NCBI GenBank assembly: GCA_036874045.1
Contig: CM072341.1
Location: 7,886,501 to 7,950,500, forward strand
Direction of reading: 5' to 3'
DNA length: 64,000 nt
Origin: Cymodocea nodosa
Lineage: Eukaryota; Streptophyta; Magnoliopsida; Alismatales; Cymodoceaceae
Within the stretch, counting starts at the first letter, position 1. Every line of letters begins with the position of its first letter. The notes under the pieces were generated by a model, which made no database searches, had not been told where the DNA came from, and was given only the letters and a program-made list of their open reading frames with translations. A program made the translations under genes and the position numbers. Below, in pieces: positions 1-10,444 of the stretch.

Positions 1-1337
1 CAGAACGGAAGATTAAAAGACTTGTCAGAGAGTTAGATAACTATCCGAGTTTTCTTTTCAGAGAGTTAGATAACTATTCAAGTTTTTCGGTAAGTTACAG
101 GCATAACTTTCCAGAACTTAAGTCATTTTTTTACGCACGTGCAAAATGGAGGAAGCCGGTAGTTGAAAGTTTAAATGGGAAAATCGGAGAGTTAGGATAA
201 CTATCCGAAATTTAAAAGAAAGTTTCGGTAAGTTACAGTTTAACTATCTGAAACTTAAGTCAGTGAATTTCCTACATGCAAAAATCCAGACAGATGCTCA
301 AATAGGTTTTCGGAGAGTCAGAAGGATAACTATCCGAAATTTCAAAAGAGTTTCGGTGAGTTACAGTTTAACCATCCGAAACTTAAGTCATCGAATTTCC
401 CACGTGCAGAATTCCATACAATGGTTCAAACAAGTTTTCGGAGAGTTAGAAAAATAACTATTCAAAATCTTGAAGAATTTCGGTGAGTTACAGGATAACC
501 TTCCGAAATTTGACAGAGTCAAGTATTCAACTATTCGGTGAGTTACAGTTATAAGTATCCGATTGGATGACAGCTCACATTTAAATATTCTGAAATCCTA
601 CCTGGCAGTAAAGGATAAGTGATCTTTCGGTGAGTTATAGTTACTCTTCGGAGAGTTGCATAGCTAACTATCTGAAAGAACAGGAAAATCGGTAAGTTGA
701 CTTGAAACGTTTTTCTGAATGGTCACTTGCTGTATTGGGACTTGATCCTAATTAAGTGCAATAGAATACATCCGTTGGAGGAAAATATGATCGTTGTACA
801 TATCAAGTATATATTCAAAATACAGACAACAGATATACGGTAGAGATATACAGTGAGCTACACTCGAATTCCATTTACACTCAAGTCTGCAAATAGTGAA
901 GAATTTTCAGAAGATCCTTTGCAGAAAAGCTCTTGCGCCAATACTCTCATTGAAGGTTTAAAGCTGTTGGTTCGTGGCTTCAACCTAAAAGCTACATACA
1001 GTGTTGGTTTGAGTTTTGACCTGAAAACTCTAAAAGTTGGTTTACTGAAGTTTTTACCTAAAAACTTTTATGTAGTTGGTTCTTGCTTTGACCTGAAAAC
1101 AAGTGTTCAAGTGTTGATACACTTAGTGAAGCCCAAGTGAACCTTGAGGGTGGACTAGCCAATTTGGTGAACCACCTAAAAATTTGCTGTGTGTTTTTTT
1201 ATCTCTGTTAATTTGCATTATATCAGTTTCATCTCATTTCATTTTTTGTTGAATTATTCGATTCAACATTTAAAGAATTTTAAAAATACACACTTTCATC
1301 ATTCACCCCCCCTCTAGTGAGTCTATCGATCCTAACG
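1..1337 (+). mobile_element. Copia-2-family LTR, 3' part (solo or 3' LTR)
   Basis: This matches, in reverse complement, the complete Copia-2 LTR at 34946-36777. The LTR ends at CTATCGATCCTAAC followed by g (1337), where the intact copy ends CTAACA. The upstream part lies outside the window. No primer-binding site follows, so it is a 3' LTR or a solo LTR, not a 5' LTR. The first 700 bases are an array of imperfect palindromes (for example 185-207 and 354-378) interspersed with ACTTAAGTCA (253-262, 381-390) and CACGTG (401-406). The open frame at 853-1140 lies inside the LTR and resembles no protein I know. Confidence 0.85.
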
Positions 1338-2419
1338 TATCATACCGAACATATTCGGACAGTTATGTTTAACATACCGAACAAATTCGGACAGTTATGT
1401 TTAACTGATCGAATATGTATTGGATAGTTATGTTTAAATTGCCGAACAGTTATGTTTTGAAAGAATATTTTATTATTTCCAGAAATACACATGTCAAAAC
1501 CATAATGAATGACTTAAGTGAACTTTCGGTGAGTTATCTATAACTATCCGAAATTGTAGCTGAGCATCGGATTGTTATCCCTATAACTCTCCAAAATCTC
1601 TTTTTATTTATAAAATAGCTGAGGACACGTGTCATGTTCTGGGAAATTGACTTAAGTGGATCTTCGGTGAGTTAGCTGTAACTATCCAAAATGCATCTGA
1701 GCATCGGATAGTTAAACCTGTAACTCTCCGAAATGTTATTTTATGATTAAACTACTGCTGACACATGTTGAGATCTGGTAGATTTACTTAAGTTATGTAT
1801 CGGTGAGTTATTTGTAAGTATCTGAAATGCATCTGAGCATCAGATAGTTAAGTTTATAAGTATCCGAAATGCACCTGAGCATCGGATAGTTAAATTTATG
1901 CACGTGCTTTATAGTTAAATCAACGAAGAAAGTCCGTTGGGTTATCTGTAACTCCATGGACTATATATTTTCTAATATGCCACTGTAGCGGTTGCAGGAA
2001 CAGATAGTTGGAGGAGAAAAACCACGTTTGCATGTATCGCGCAGGGAAAGAAATCATCACTATTGATACGAATGAAGGAAATCCAATCGACCATTCAAGC
2101 AGAAGCAGTTACTACTGAAGAAATATAAAAGAAAAGAAGAAAAAAAAGAAGAGGTGTGTGATCGATGGGCGGACAGTGTATGCAGTGGAGGATCGGTGAT
2201 GCAATTCTCTGAAGTACCACACCAACCACCATCATCACCATCATCACCACCATAATCATCAACCATCAGAGGTCTGTGAGGATACTTGCCTGATGTTGGG
2301 TCGATTCTGAGCCAAACACAGTGCCTGACAACCACTGTGAGGAGTGATCATGTCGCGGGAAGGGAAGCCATTTTCACCAAGCGCCGACTCATATTTCAGG
2401 AGATCGTAAAGCTTTTAGC
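1338..2419 (+). mobile_element. Athila-type LTR, copy A, truncated at both ends
   Basis: The sequence is collinear with LTR B (29874-32055) in the same orientation, from the repeated TTCGGACAGTTATG units through the G-box/palindrome cassettes to the transcribed region with a CAC/CAT-rich run (about 2218-2265). Its 5' part was lost where the copia LTR landed. Its 3' part was lost at a junction near 2413-2419, where the shared heptamer TTTTAGC joins it straight into pol, so the LTR end, primer site and zinc-knuckle region are missing. The - strand frame at 2060-2335 is an antisense reading that recurs in other copies. Confidence 0.85.
1962..1969 (+). promoter_or_regulatory. TATA box of Athila LTR copy A
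   Basis: TATATATT lies in the context CTATATATTTTCTAA. The same site is kept in LTRs B, C and D/E at the same place relative to the transcribed region. It is the best candidate core promoter of this LTR family. Transcription would start roughly 30 bases downstream; that start is inferred. Confidence 0.6.
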
Positions 2420-5400
2420 TGAGCAAAGTAGTTCCCTATTTCTGCCACAAATTCCTAAAAAGTTATCTGATCCTAGAATCCCTGTTATATCATGTACCAT
2501 AGGAAATACCATTTTAGAAAGAACATTAATAGACTTAGGTGCAGGTATAAATGTTATGCCAAGTGATATATTTGCATCCTTAGGATTAGAAGGCTTAACT
2601 CCTACTAGTACGGTTATTCAATTAGCTGATAGAAGTATAAGATACCTTAGAGGAAAAATAGAGGATGTCTTAATTAAAATCAAAAATTTTATATATCCTA
2701 TTGATATTGTAATTTTGAATTCCCAACAAATTAAGCATAAAAATAGTGATACATTTTTAATTTTGGGAAGTCCATTTTTAGCAACATCAAGGGCTGTTAT
2801 AAATTGTAAAACTAGAGTAATGAAGTTAGCATATGGTAATGAGGATACTCAATTAAATATTTTCAAACGAGAAAGGTTTGAGGAGTTAGAAATGTCCTTA
2901 CATACTATAGACTTTTTAGAGGATGAAGGAGATATGTTAGATGATGTGATTCAAGAAGAATTAAATAGGCAAATCAACTCTGAAACTTTAGAAGAAAGTG
3001 AAAGCATAAATATAGAAGGAGATCGGGAAGAAATCTAAACCTGATATTAGGAGTTCAACTTTATGCTATCACCACATATATTTAGAAGAGAATGCTAAAC
3101 CTGTTAGAATTCCTGAGAGGAGATTAAATCCGAACCTTAAAGAAGTAGTCAGGAAAGAAATAGTTAATTGGTTAGACAATGATATAATTTATCCGATTTC
3201 TGATAGCTCGTGGGTTAGTCCAATCCATGTAGTTCCCAAGAAATCAGGATTAACAGTTATTAGGAATGAAAGTCAAGACTTGATACCTATTAGAATTCAA
3301 TCAGGCTGGAGGGTATGTATAGACTATAGAAAGTTGAATGCTGTGACTAGGAAAGATCATTTTCCCTTACCTTTTATAGATCAAATGTTGAAAAGATTAG
3401 TAGGGCAAGAATATTTTTGTTTCCTAGACGGGTATTCAGGGTATAATCAAATTCCAGTAGCATTAGAGGATCAAGAGAAAACAACTTTCACCTGTCTTAA
3501 TGGAACTTTTGCTTCTAAAAGAATGCCATTCGGATTATGCAATGCACCAGCTACCTTTCAAAGATGTGTGTAGGGCATATTTGCTGGAATGACTGAAGAT
3601 TTTTTAGAAATATTTATGGATGATTTTACTATATATGGCAACTCATATGAAGTGTGTTTAAGCAATTTAGACCAAATATTAAAATGCTGTGTGGAAAAAA
3701 ATCTGGTTCTAAATTGGGAAAAATGTCACTTCATGGTTAAACAAGGAATAGTCTTAGGGTATGTTGTTTCTAAAAAAGGGTTGGAAGTAGATAAAACTAA
3801 AATAGAAGTAATATCTAATCTACCAGAACTTAAATCAGTAAAAGATATTAGATCATTTCTAGGACTATACCTTTAACTAATCTATTAAAAGATGTTCCAT
3901 TTAACTTTGATAAAAATTGCAAGGAAGCATTTTTTAGACTTAAGACTAGCTTAATTTCAACTCCTATAATTCAAGCACCTGATTAGAACTATCCATTTGA
4001 ATTAATGTGCGATGCTTCTGATTTTGCTGTAGGAGCAGTGTTAGGACAGAAGATAGAAAAATCTCCTAGAGTGATTCATTACGCAAGCAAAACCTTAAAT
4101 GGTGCTCAAGTTAATTACACAACTACTGAAAAAGAATTATTAGCTATTGTGTTTGCTTTAGAAAAGTTTAGATCATATCTAATTGGAGCTAAAGTAATAG
4201 TATACACGGATCATTTAGCTCTAAAACATCTAATAAAGAAAAATGAAACTAAACCTATATTGATCCGATGGATATTATTATTACAAGAATTTGATCTAGA
4301 AATTAAAGATAAAAAAGGTTGTGAGAATGTAGTAGCAGATCATTTATCAAGATTACAAATAGAAAAATCAAATATTGAAATTAAGGATAATTTTCCTGAT
4401 GAACAGTTAATGACCATCAACACAATGCCTTGATATGCAGACATAGTTAATTACTTAGTTACTGGTTTAACACCTAAGGATTGGAATAGATAGGATAAGA
4501 AATTGTTTTTCTCAAGAGTAAAATATTACTATTGGGAAGACCCATACTTATTTAAGAAATGTCCTGATCTAGTTTTAAGGAGGTGTGTTCCAGAAACTGA
4601 ATATCCGAGCATATTGTCTTTTTGTCATGACCAAGCTTGTGGAGGACATTTTGGTTCAGAGAAAACTACTGCAAAAATTCTGTAATGTGGGTTTTATTGG
4701 TCAACACTATTCAAAGATGCTCATAAATATTGCTTAAGTTGTTTAAGATGTCAACAAATAGGAAGAATATCAAAGAGGAATATGATGCCTCTTAATGCTA
4801 TTGTTGAGGTTGAAATCTTTTATATGTGGGGAATAGATTTTATGGGTCCATTTCCTATGTCTAATCAATTTAATTACATATTGTTGGGGGTGGATTATGT
4901 ATCAAAATAGATAGAAGCTATTCCTACAAAAACTAGTATCAACAAATTGGTAATTCAATTTATAAGAACAAATATATTTGCCAGATTTGGAATACCTAAA
5001 GCTATTATCAGTGATAGAGGAACTCATTTCTGTAATAGAAGTTTTGAAGCCTTAATGAAGAAGTATGGAGTAAACCACAGAATTGCAACATCATATCATT
5101 CGCAAACAAGTGGACAAATAGAAAGTGCAAACAAACAAATTAAATTAATCTTGGAAAAAGTAGTAAATCCTACTAGGACAGATTGGGCTAATAGATTGGT
5201 AGATGCACTTTGGGCTTATAGAACTGCTTATAAAACGAGCTTAGGTATGTCACCTTTTAGGCTAGTATATGGAAAAAGTTGTCATTTACCTGCTGAAATA
5301 GAACATAAAGCTTATTAGGCATTAAAAACTCTGAACACTAATTTAAATCAAGCTGCTTTAAATAGAAAAATGCAATTAATTGAATTAGAAGAATTTAGAA

Positions 5401-5732
5401 ATGAAGCTTATTCAAAGACTGTAAGAGAAAAAGAAAAAATTAAATTTTGGCATGATAGAAAAATTATTCCTAAAAGCTTTGAAATAGGACAAGAAGTATA
5501 TCTTTATATGGCTAGACTCCATAACCATCCAGGAAAATTGAAATCTAGATGGGTAGGACCTTACATAGTTTGAAATGTTTATCCTTATGGAGCTATAGAA
5601 ATTGAAAATCCTAAAAATCAGAATATATTTAAAGTAAATGGACAAAGTCTGAAACCTATTCTGAAAACACCAAAAAGCTCCTTTGGAATTATAGAAGAAG
5701 TCAAAATAGAGGACTACTCGATCTTTATTTAG
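2420..5732 (+). pseudogene. pol: Athila-type gypsy pol remnant, copy A (PR-RT-RH-INT)
   Basis: Domains in order are aspartic protease (active site LIDLGAGINVMP, Asp codon near 2532), reverse transcriptase (FCFLDGYSGYNQIP; catalytic FMDDF near 3612-3626), RNase H ([31 protein letters not shown]) and integrase ([28 protein letters not shown]-terminal WVGPYIV). These motifs are characteristic of Athila/Tat gypsy elements. About 200 bp are missing between protease and RT (near 3037-3050) and about 50 bp inside RT (near 3866). Internal stops at TGG, CAG/CAA and CGA positions make it non-functional. The 5' end is fused to the LTR at 2413-2419. Confidence 0.9.
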
Positions 5733-5865
5733 TAAGAAATCAGTTTTTATGTTTATTTATATAAAAAAAAACATTAAAAATATATATAAAACATAAAAAT
5801 AGTTGCGGTTCAACCAATTAGATCCATCGATATGACCGAAACATAAAAAAATATGAATATTAATT
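5733..5865 (+). other. Post-integrase spacer of copy A
   Basis: This AT-rich noncoding spacer is collinear with the reverse complement of 27320-27449 (for example the stretch around CCATCGATATGACCG). It stops abruptly at about 5865, where an oppositely oriented Athila LTR begins. No gene is seen. Confidence 0.7.
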
Positions 5866-6082
5866 GATAATATTAATCACGATACAACACAAACAATACA
5901 ACACTCAAATACAACATACAAACGTAGATAAATTGTTTTTGATATTTTTGTTTTAATATGAACATGGAAATGAGCGATAGGTGAAATGTAAAGTAATCTC
6001 ACTTGACAGTGAATACTTCTGACACTACTTGCAACGCGATTACACCACTGAAAATTAAACCACTTACAATCCTATCTCCTCT
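5866..6082 (-). mobile_element. Athila LTR, copy C, distal fragment
   Basis: This is collinear with 46222-46440 of the complete LTR 45481-47788. It continues at 19140 after the Copia-1 insertion. The last roughly 0.6-0.7 kb of the LTR, including its ACA end, is missing, so the 5865/5866 junction is a rearrangement breakpoint rather than an element end. Confidence 0.85.
6078..6082. repeat. Target-site duplication of Copia-1, left copy (CCTCT)
   Basis: CCTCT directly precedes the TGTAGG LTR terminus and is repeated exactly at 19140-19144 after the ...CTCAACA terminus. The uninterrupted target can be read in sibling LTRs as CTCCTCTCCCTATAG (near 55450). Confidence 0.95.
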
Positions 6083-7696
6083 TGTAGGATCGTATGGCTA
6101 CACAAGAGGGGGGTGAATTGTGTATTTTTAATATTTTCTTAAATATAATTGAAACTTTAATACTCAAAAACAAGTCGAGACATTGCTTTCATAAAATCAT
6201 TTTTATTCAAGGTTTCAATTACAATATACAATTCAATTCTCCTCAGAAATTGTAGATGCAATTATATTTCGATACCATGTATCATCTAAACAATTTCATA
6301 ACTACAAATAGAGAAAACTAATTTGCAGAATTTAAAACTTTTCTCCTTGTTTGAGATCTTTCTTCTTCTTCTTTTTCTTCTTCAGCAATTCTTCAGTGAC
6401 GAATATCTTGTCTTTTCATGCTTCACCGAATTTTCTTTCTTCTGATACTTCAAATCTTCAGCGACATAAATCTGACCTTTTTTGCTTCACTGAATTTTCT
6501 TCCACTTGAGAGATTTTCCTCAAGAAAGTGTTTTTGATCCCTGAAAAAGATTTTTCTTTTGGTGTGCAGGGATGGTTTGATCCTTGAAAAGATTTTTCAT
6601 TTTGTGTGCAAGGATAAATTGATCAACGAGAATTCTATGCCTTTTATACTGTATCTTCATTTTATACATATCCTTCACGTTTAACCACTACCAGTTTTCC
6701 ACTTCTCCACGACTTTTCCTTTTCCTTCATCGAAACACGCATGTTCTAACCCACGTTTATATTTCAAATTTTCTTTAATCATCAGTCCTGGATCTCTAAA
6801 AAAATTTCATGAAAATAAACTTTCTCATCCAAAAATTTTTCATCAGTGTAATAAGAAGTCGTTACTTTAATGTTAACTAAACGAGTAACACAAGTATATA
6901 TATATAACTTAACGTTTCTAACTTAACGAGTTCACCATGTGCTATTTCACGTGACAAGTACTGTAGCTAACTTAACGAACTAAGTCCGTGGTGTTATGCT
7001 ATCTCAACGAACCATCTCCGTTGTGTTATGATAACTCAACGAACCATTTCCGTTGTGTTATGATAACTCAATGAACTAGTAATAAACAAATGTTTTTATA
7101 ATAAGAATTTTACCACGTGCAAAAATAACAACTTAAGTTTATAACGCTAACCTAACGCGTTGCCTTAGTGTTCAATATAGCAACTCAACGCGTTTAGTTA
7201 TGTTACCTTAACGAGTTAAACATGTGCACCTCACATGATACAATACAACATTCGTAACTTATAATTTCACCACGTGTATGACACTAACTTAACGAGTTCG
7301 TCTCTTCTTTTACTCACTAACTTAACGAGTTATCACGTGACCTATTTTAACCTTTAAGCCTCTAACTTAACAAGTTCTCACGTGACCTCTATACAAATAA
7401 AACTCTAACTTAACGAGTTGTCTAAACGTGCACTGTTTATGATATAGAAGATATAACATTAAAACATATCATGCTTTTCAATAAAAACACATGTTAACAT
7501 AACGTTTAGCTAAATGAGAAATTAATGCAACGAAACGACTAGTTATTAACTTCAGATCCAATACAGACAAGTATTTATATCAGTAAGCTTTTTCTATATT
7601 AATTGATGATTTTAATTTCTTTTCACAAGCAATAGTAATTGAGCAAATATGATTATTTTCATTCAGCACACATCATCAAAACAAAAATACTCAACA
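6083..7696 (-). mobile_element. Copia-1 3' LTR
   Basis: Termini are TGTTGAG...CTACA on the - strand. The + strand reads TGTAGGATCG to TACTCAACA. It contains a CACGTG (7114-7119) followed by ACTTAAGT (7131-7138) and many TAACTTAACGAGTT-like motifs. Near 6990-7080 a roughly 31-bp unit containing CTCAACGAACCATTTCCG is present one more time than in the 5' LTR, accounting for the 31-bp length difference. The T-rich stretch 6360-6400 is CTT-rich. Confidence 0.95.
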
Positions 7697-7710
7697 ATCT
7701 CCCCCTTTTT
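7697..7710 (-). promoter_or_regulatory. Copia-1 polypurine tract
   Basis: The - strand reads AAAAAGGGGGAGAT immediately before the 3' LTR start TGTTGAG. This is the expected plus-strand primer for reverse transcription. Confidence 0.85.
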
Positions 7711-8192
7711 GATGTTGACAAAACCATATTTAATCAATTATGAAATATGTTTAACTCAACAAAGCACCTTCGTTGGGTTAACTTTTAATTCAACAAACTT
7801 GTTTGTTGACTTAAGTTTATTTAAGCTTATTTCTATTGTTTGTGTAAATTTTACCTCTTAGAACTAAAACTCTCAGATGTCAATAATTATATAAGTATCA
7901 GTTTTCTAATTATCATTTATCAGATTACAATAACCATTTAAATAGCATCTCCTTTTATAATATATATATGCAATTAAGATCATAATCATCTTTTTATAAT
8001 ATTTCTCCCCCTTTTTGTCATTAATCAAAAAGATAATTACAGAGAATATATATATGTATATAAAAGAATTACAACAATGATTTCTGTAAACAAGAATAAT
8101 AATTGAACACATTTACAGAAAAATGTATTGTTCAATGAATCAAACAAGTAATACAAACATTACATTTTGTATTCAGAAACAAACAAAAATAG
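7711..8192 (-). other. Copia-1 3' untranslated region
   Basis: This AT-rich stretch has no credible gene. It holds a second polypurine tract on the - strand, AAAAAGGGGGAGA at about 8004-8016, about 300 bp before the LTR-proximal one. Multiple polypurine tracts are a known Sirevirus trait. Confidence 0.6.
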
Positions 8193-10444
8193 TTATCGAC
8201 CCCTCCTAAGTATATCACTTATAGCATTACATATTTTATCTCCTAGATGCCTAATATCATTTCTGATGTCGTTAAGCACTGCATCTAAGTTAGGAGGTAG
8301 CTGGGTTTGCTGTTTTGCTTGAACTGAATAACTTTGTTGTTGTTGTTGTATATGGTCTGTATCAGGTTGTTGTTGTTGTCGTTGAGGTTTATGCATGGCC
8401 TGGAATTTTTGCAAATCTTTAACATTAAATGCTCTCATGCCTTTAGTTTCAGAGGGCCAGTCGGATAAATTCAATTGGCTTGCAATGAGTCTACATACAG
8501 CATCACCATAAAATAACTTTGAACTCATATGCTGTAGTTGAGAAGTGAAAACATCAAACCAATTGATTTGAATTCTATTCAGCAAGCTATAAGTTGCATA
8601 TAAACAGCTTCTGCTGACTTCCAAATTGTGTCCAACTCTCCGAAATAAATTTGCATGCAATATATTTGCAATAAATCTTGCCTCTGCATTCAAATTTTCC
8701 ATTAATCTCATTTCAGAATATACATCTGGAATTTTTGATAAAGACTGAATGTTCCATTCTAGTTGTTTTATTATGTCAAATCTGATGGTAACAACAACAC
8801 CTTCATTCTTTAATCCTAAAACTTCAAAAATTAATTCAGGAGACAATATAAACTCATGTTCATTTATTTGAGTTTTCAGAAAATTTCCATTCTTGTCCAG
8901 ATTGCTATAAAAAGCTGCAATAAGCTCTATGTATTGCTTCCATTTCGTTCCTACTAGCAAGAATTTAATGAGGCCTTGAAACTCAAACAGATCTCTTATT
9001 TCCATCAAATTTCTGAATTTTATTGGATGAGCATGCAGAATCTGACATGTAATCAGATTATTGTATTTCTGCAATGCTTCTTCAGATCTAAAATGAATTG
9101 CATTACCTTGAATTTTTAATATTGTACACAAAGAAGGTGATACCTAAAGCCGTGATTCAGAGTTTAATTCATCTTCAGGAACCTCTTCTTCAAAATGAAT
9201 GTCATGTTGTTCCTCTTCCAAAATATTATCTTGATGCTACTCAGGTAAGCTTGATTCTTCAGCTTCAACAGTGTTAGGAACATTGTCAATATGCTCAGAG
9301 AATGTTCATCTCTTCAGTCTCTATAGAATGTTCAGAGTACAATTTTTCCACAAATTCTACAACCGGTGTATTTGTCTGTAATTGTTCATTTTGTTCAACA
9401 GATATTTCCATTGATTCATGCTGTGAATTCTCAAACTCTACTTCTATAGATTCTGTAGAAGGCTGGTTAACTTTTAGCTCTTCTGGAGTCTTAACATTTT
9501 CAATATCTGCTACTCCATACAATTCAACCTTTGAACTAGTTACTGCTTCAACATTATCAATTATATTTGCAATAACTTGTTCAATGTTAGGTGCCTGATG
9601 CTCTGATTTGTCAATTTCTGCATCATCAGGACTTGTACTAATAGAAAAACTTGAGCTCATATTTGACTTGGATTTCTTCTTAAGTTTTCAAGCAAGGGAA
9701 AATAAAGTCTCATTATCTTCATCAGTTTCAGTGTGTTCAGAACTGATGAGTTTATCAGATGCACAATAAGGTACAATGTCTAGACATACATTGTCCTTTG
9801 GAAATAAATTTTCATCTGATTTTCCTTTTTCAATAGACTTTGTTTCCTTAGACATAATTTTTTTGACTTTCCTTCTTCTATAACATTTTTGTTTCTCCTT
9901 TTCAAGTATTGCTGTTTTCTTTTCAAATTGCTCCATAAAAGTTTTCTGCTTTAATTATTCTAAGGCACTTTCTATTGCAACGGTCTTTCGAAGACTGTCA
10001 ACTTTTGTTTTGTCTACAGCAATATCTGATTCTACTTGTTTTGAATATAAAGGAGTAGGGATAGCTGATTCATGCTCTTCCTCAAATGCATGTAGTCTTG
10101 TACCGTTTATAGGAGTTTGAGGAGTTCTATTTGATGAACCTACACCTTTTTCCAAATATTTTGCATACTGTTCCAAAAATGCAATCTCAACACATTTCAT
10201 TCTTACATCAAATACCCATGTATGTAATATTTGCGTCAGTATGTTGAAGTTCTTGTCTAACTTCATCTAATATATCCTGAGGAAAGAAGTAATCTCTATA
10301 AAGTTCTACTAACCTTTTGTCCACTCGAAATATTTTCTTGAACTAAGTACGTGGAACTTCATCATTCTCTATTTCATTTCCTTTGACATCTCTTCTGCTT
10401 TTGCCTTTTCCTCTGCAACGACCTTTGTAGAACTTGGAGACCAT
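8193..10444 (-). pseudogene. Copia-1 third ORF, distant relative of the Athila T32 accessory ORF (broken)
   Basis: Starting at the ATG at 10444 (MVSKFYKGRCRGKGKS, basic), the reading runs through an acidic, low-complexity middle (9295-9936) to a folded C-terminal part (8193-9131) and a Gln-rich tail. The C-terminal part aligns by eye with the Athila accessory ORF: shared features include IRDLFEFQGL versus IKDLFEFQGL, FYSNL versus FYANL, VLGLKNEG versus IFGLKNEG, and KLFYGD. This resembles the 'putative plant transposon protein' domain (Pfam Transposase_32, from memory). It occupies the envelope-like position after RNase H. Several stops and frame changes break it (for example near 9140-9290, 9670 and 9955). 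Its function is unknown. Confidence 0.65.

Noticed and set aside
1..700. CRISPR-like regularly spaced repeats
   Set aside because: Units are imperfect palindromes of variable length and spacing in a plant LTR. There are no uniform repeats, unique spacers or cas genes.
853..1140. A 95-codon open frame and its mirror at 35145-35375
   Set aside because: Both lie inside the Copia-2 LTR, in opposite orientation to one another, and encode no recognisable domain. They are chance frames in LTR DNA.
2286..5732. Possible endogenous pararetrovirus (caulimovirus-like) RT
   Set aside because: Integrase with HHCC and D,D,E motifs, LTRs and tRNA-Asp primer sites are present in siblings, and the protease/RT motifs are of Athila type; no movement or coat protein is seen.
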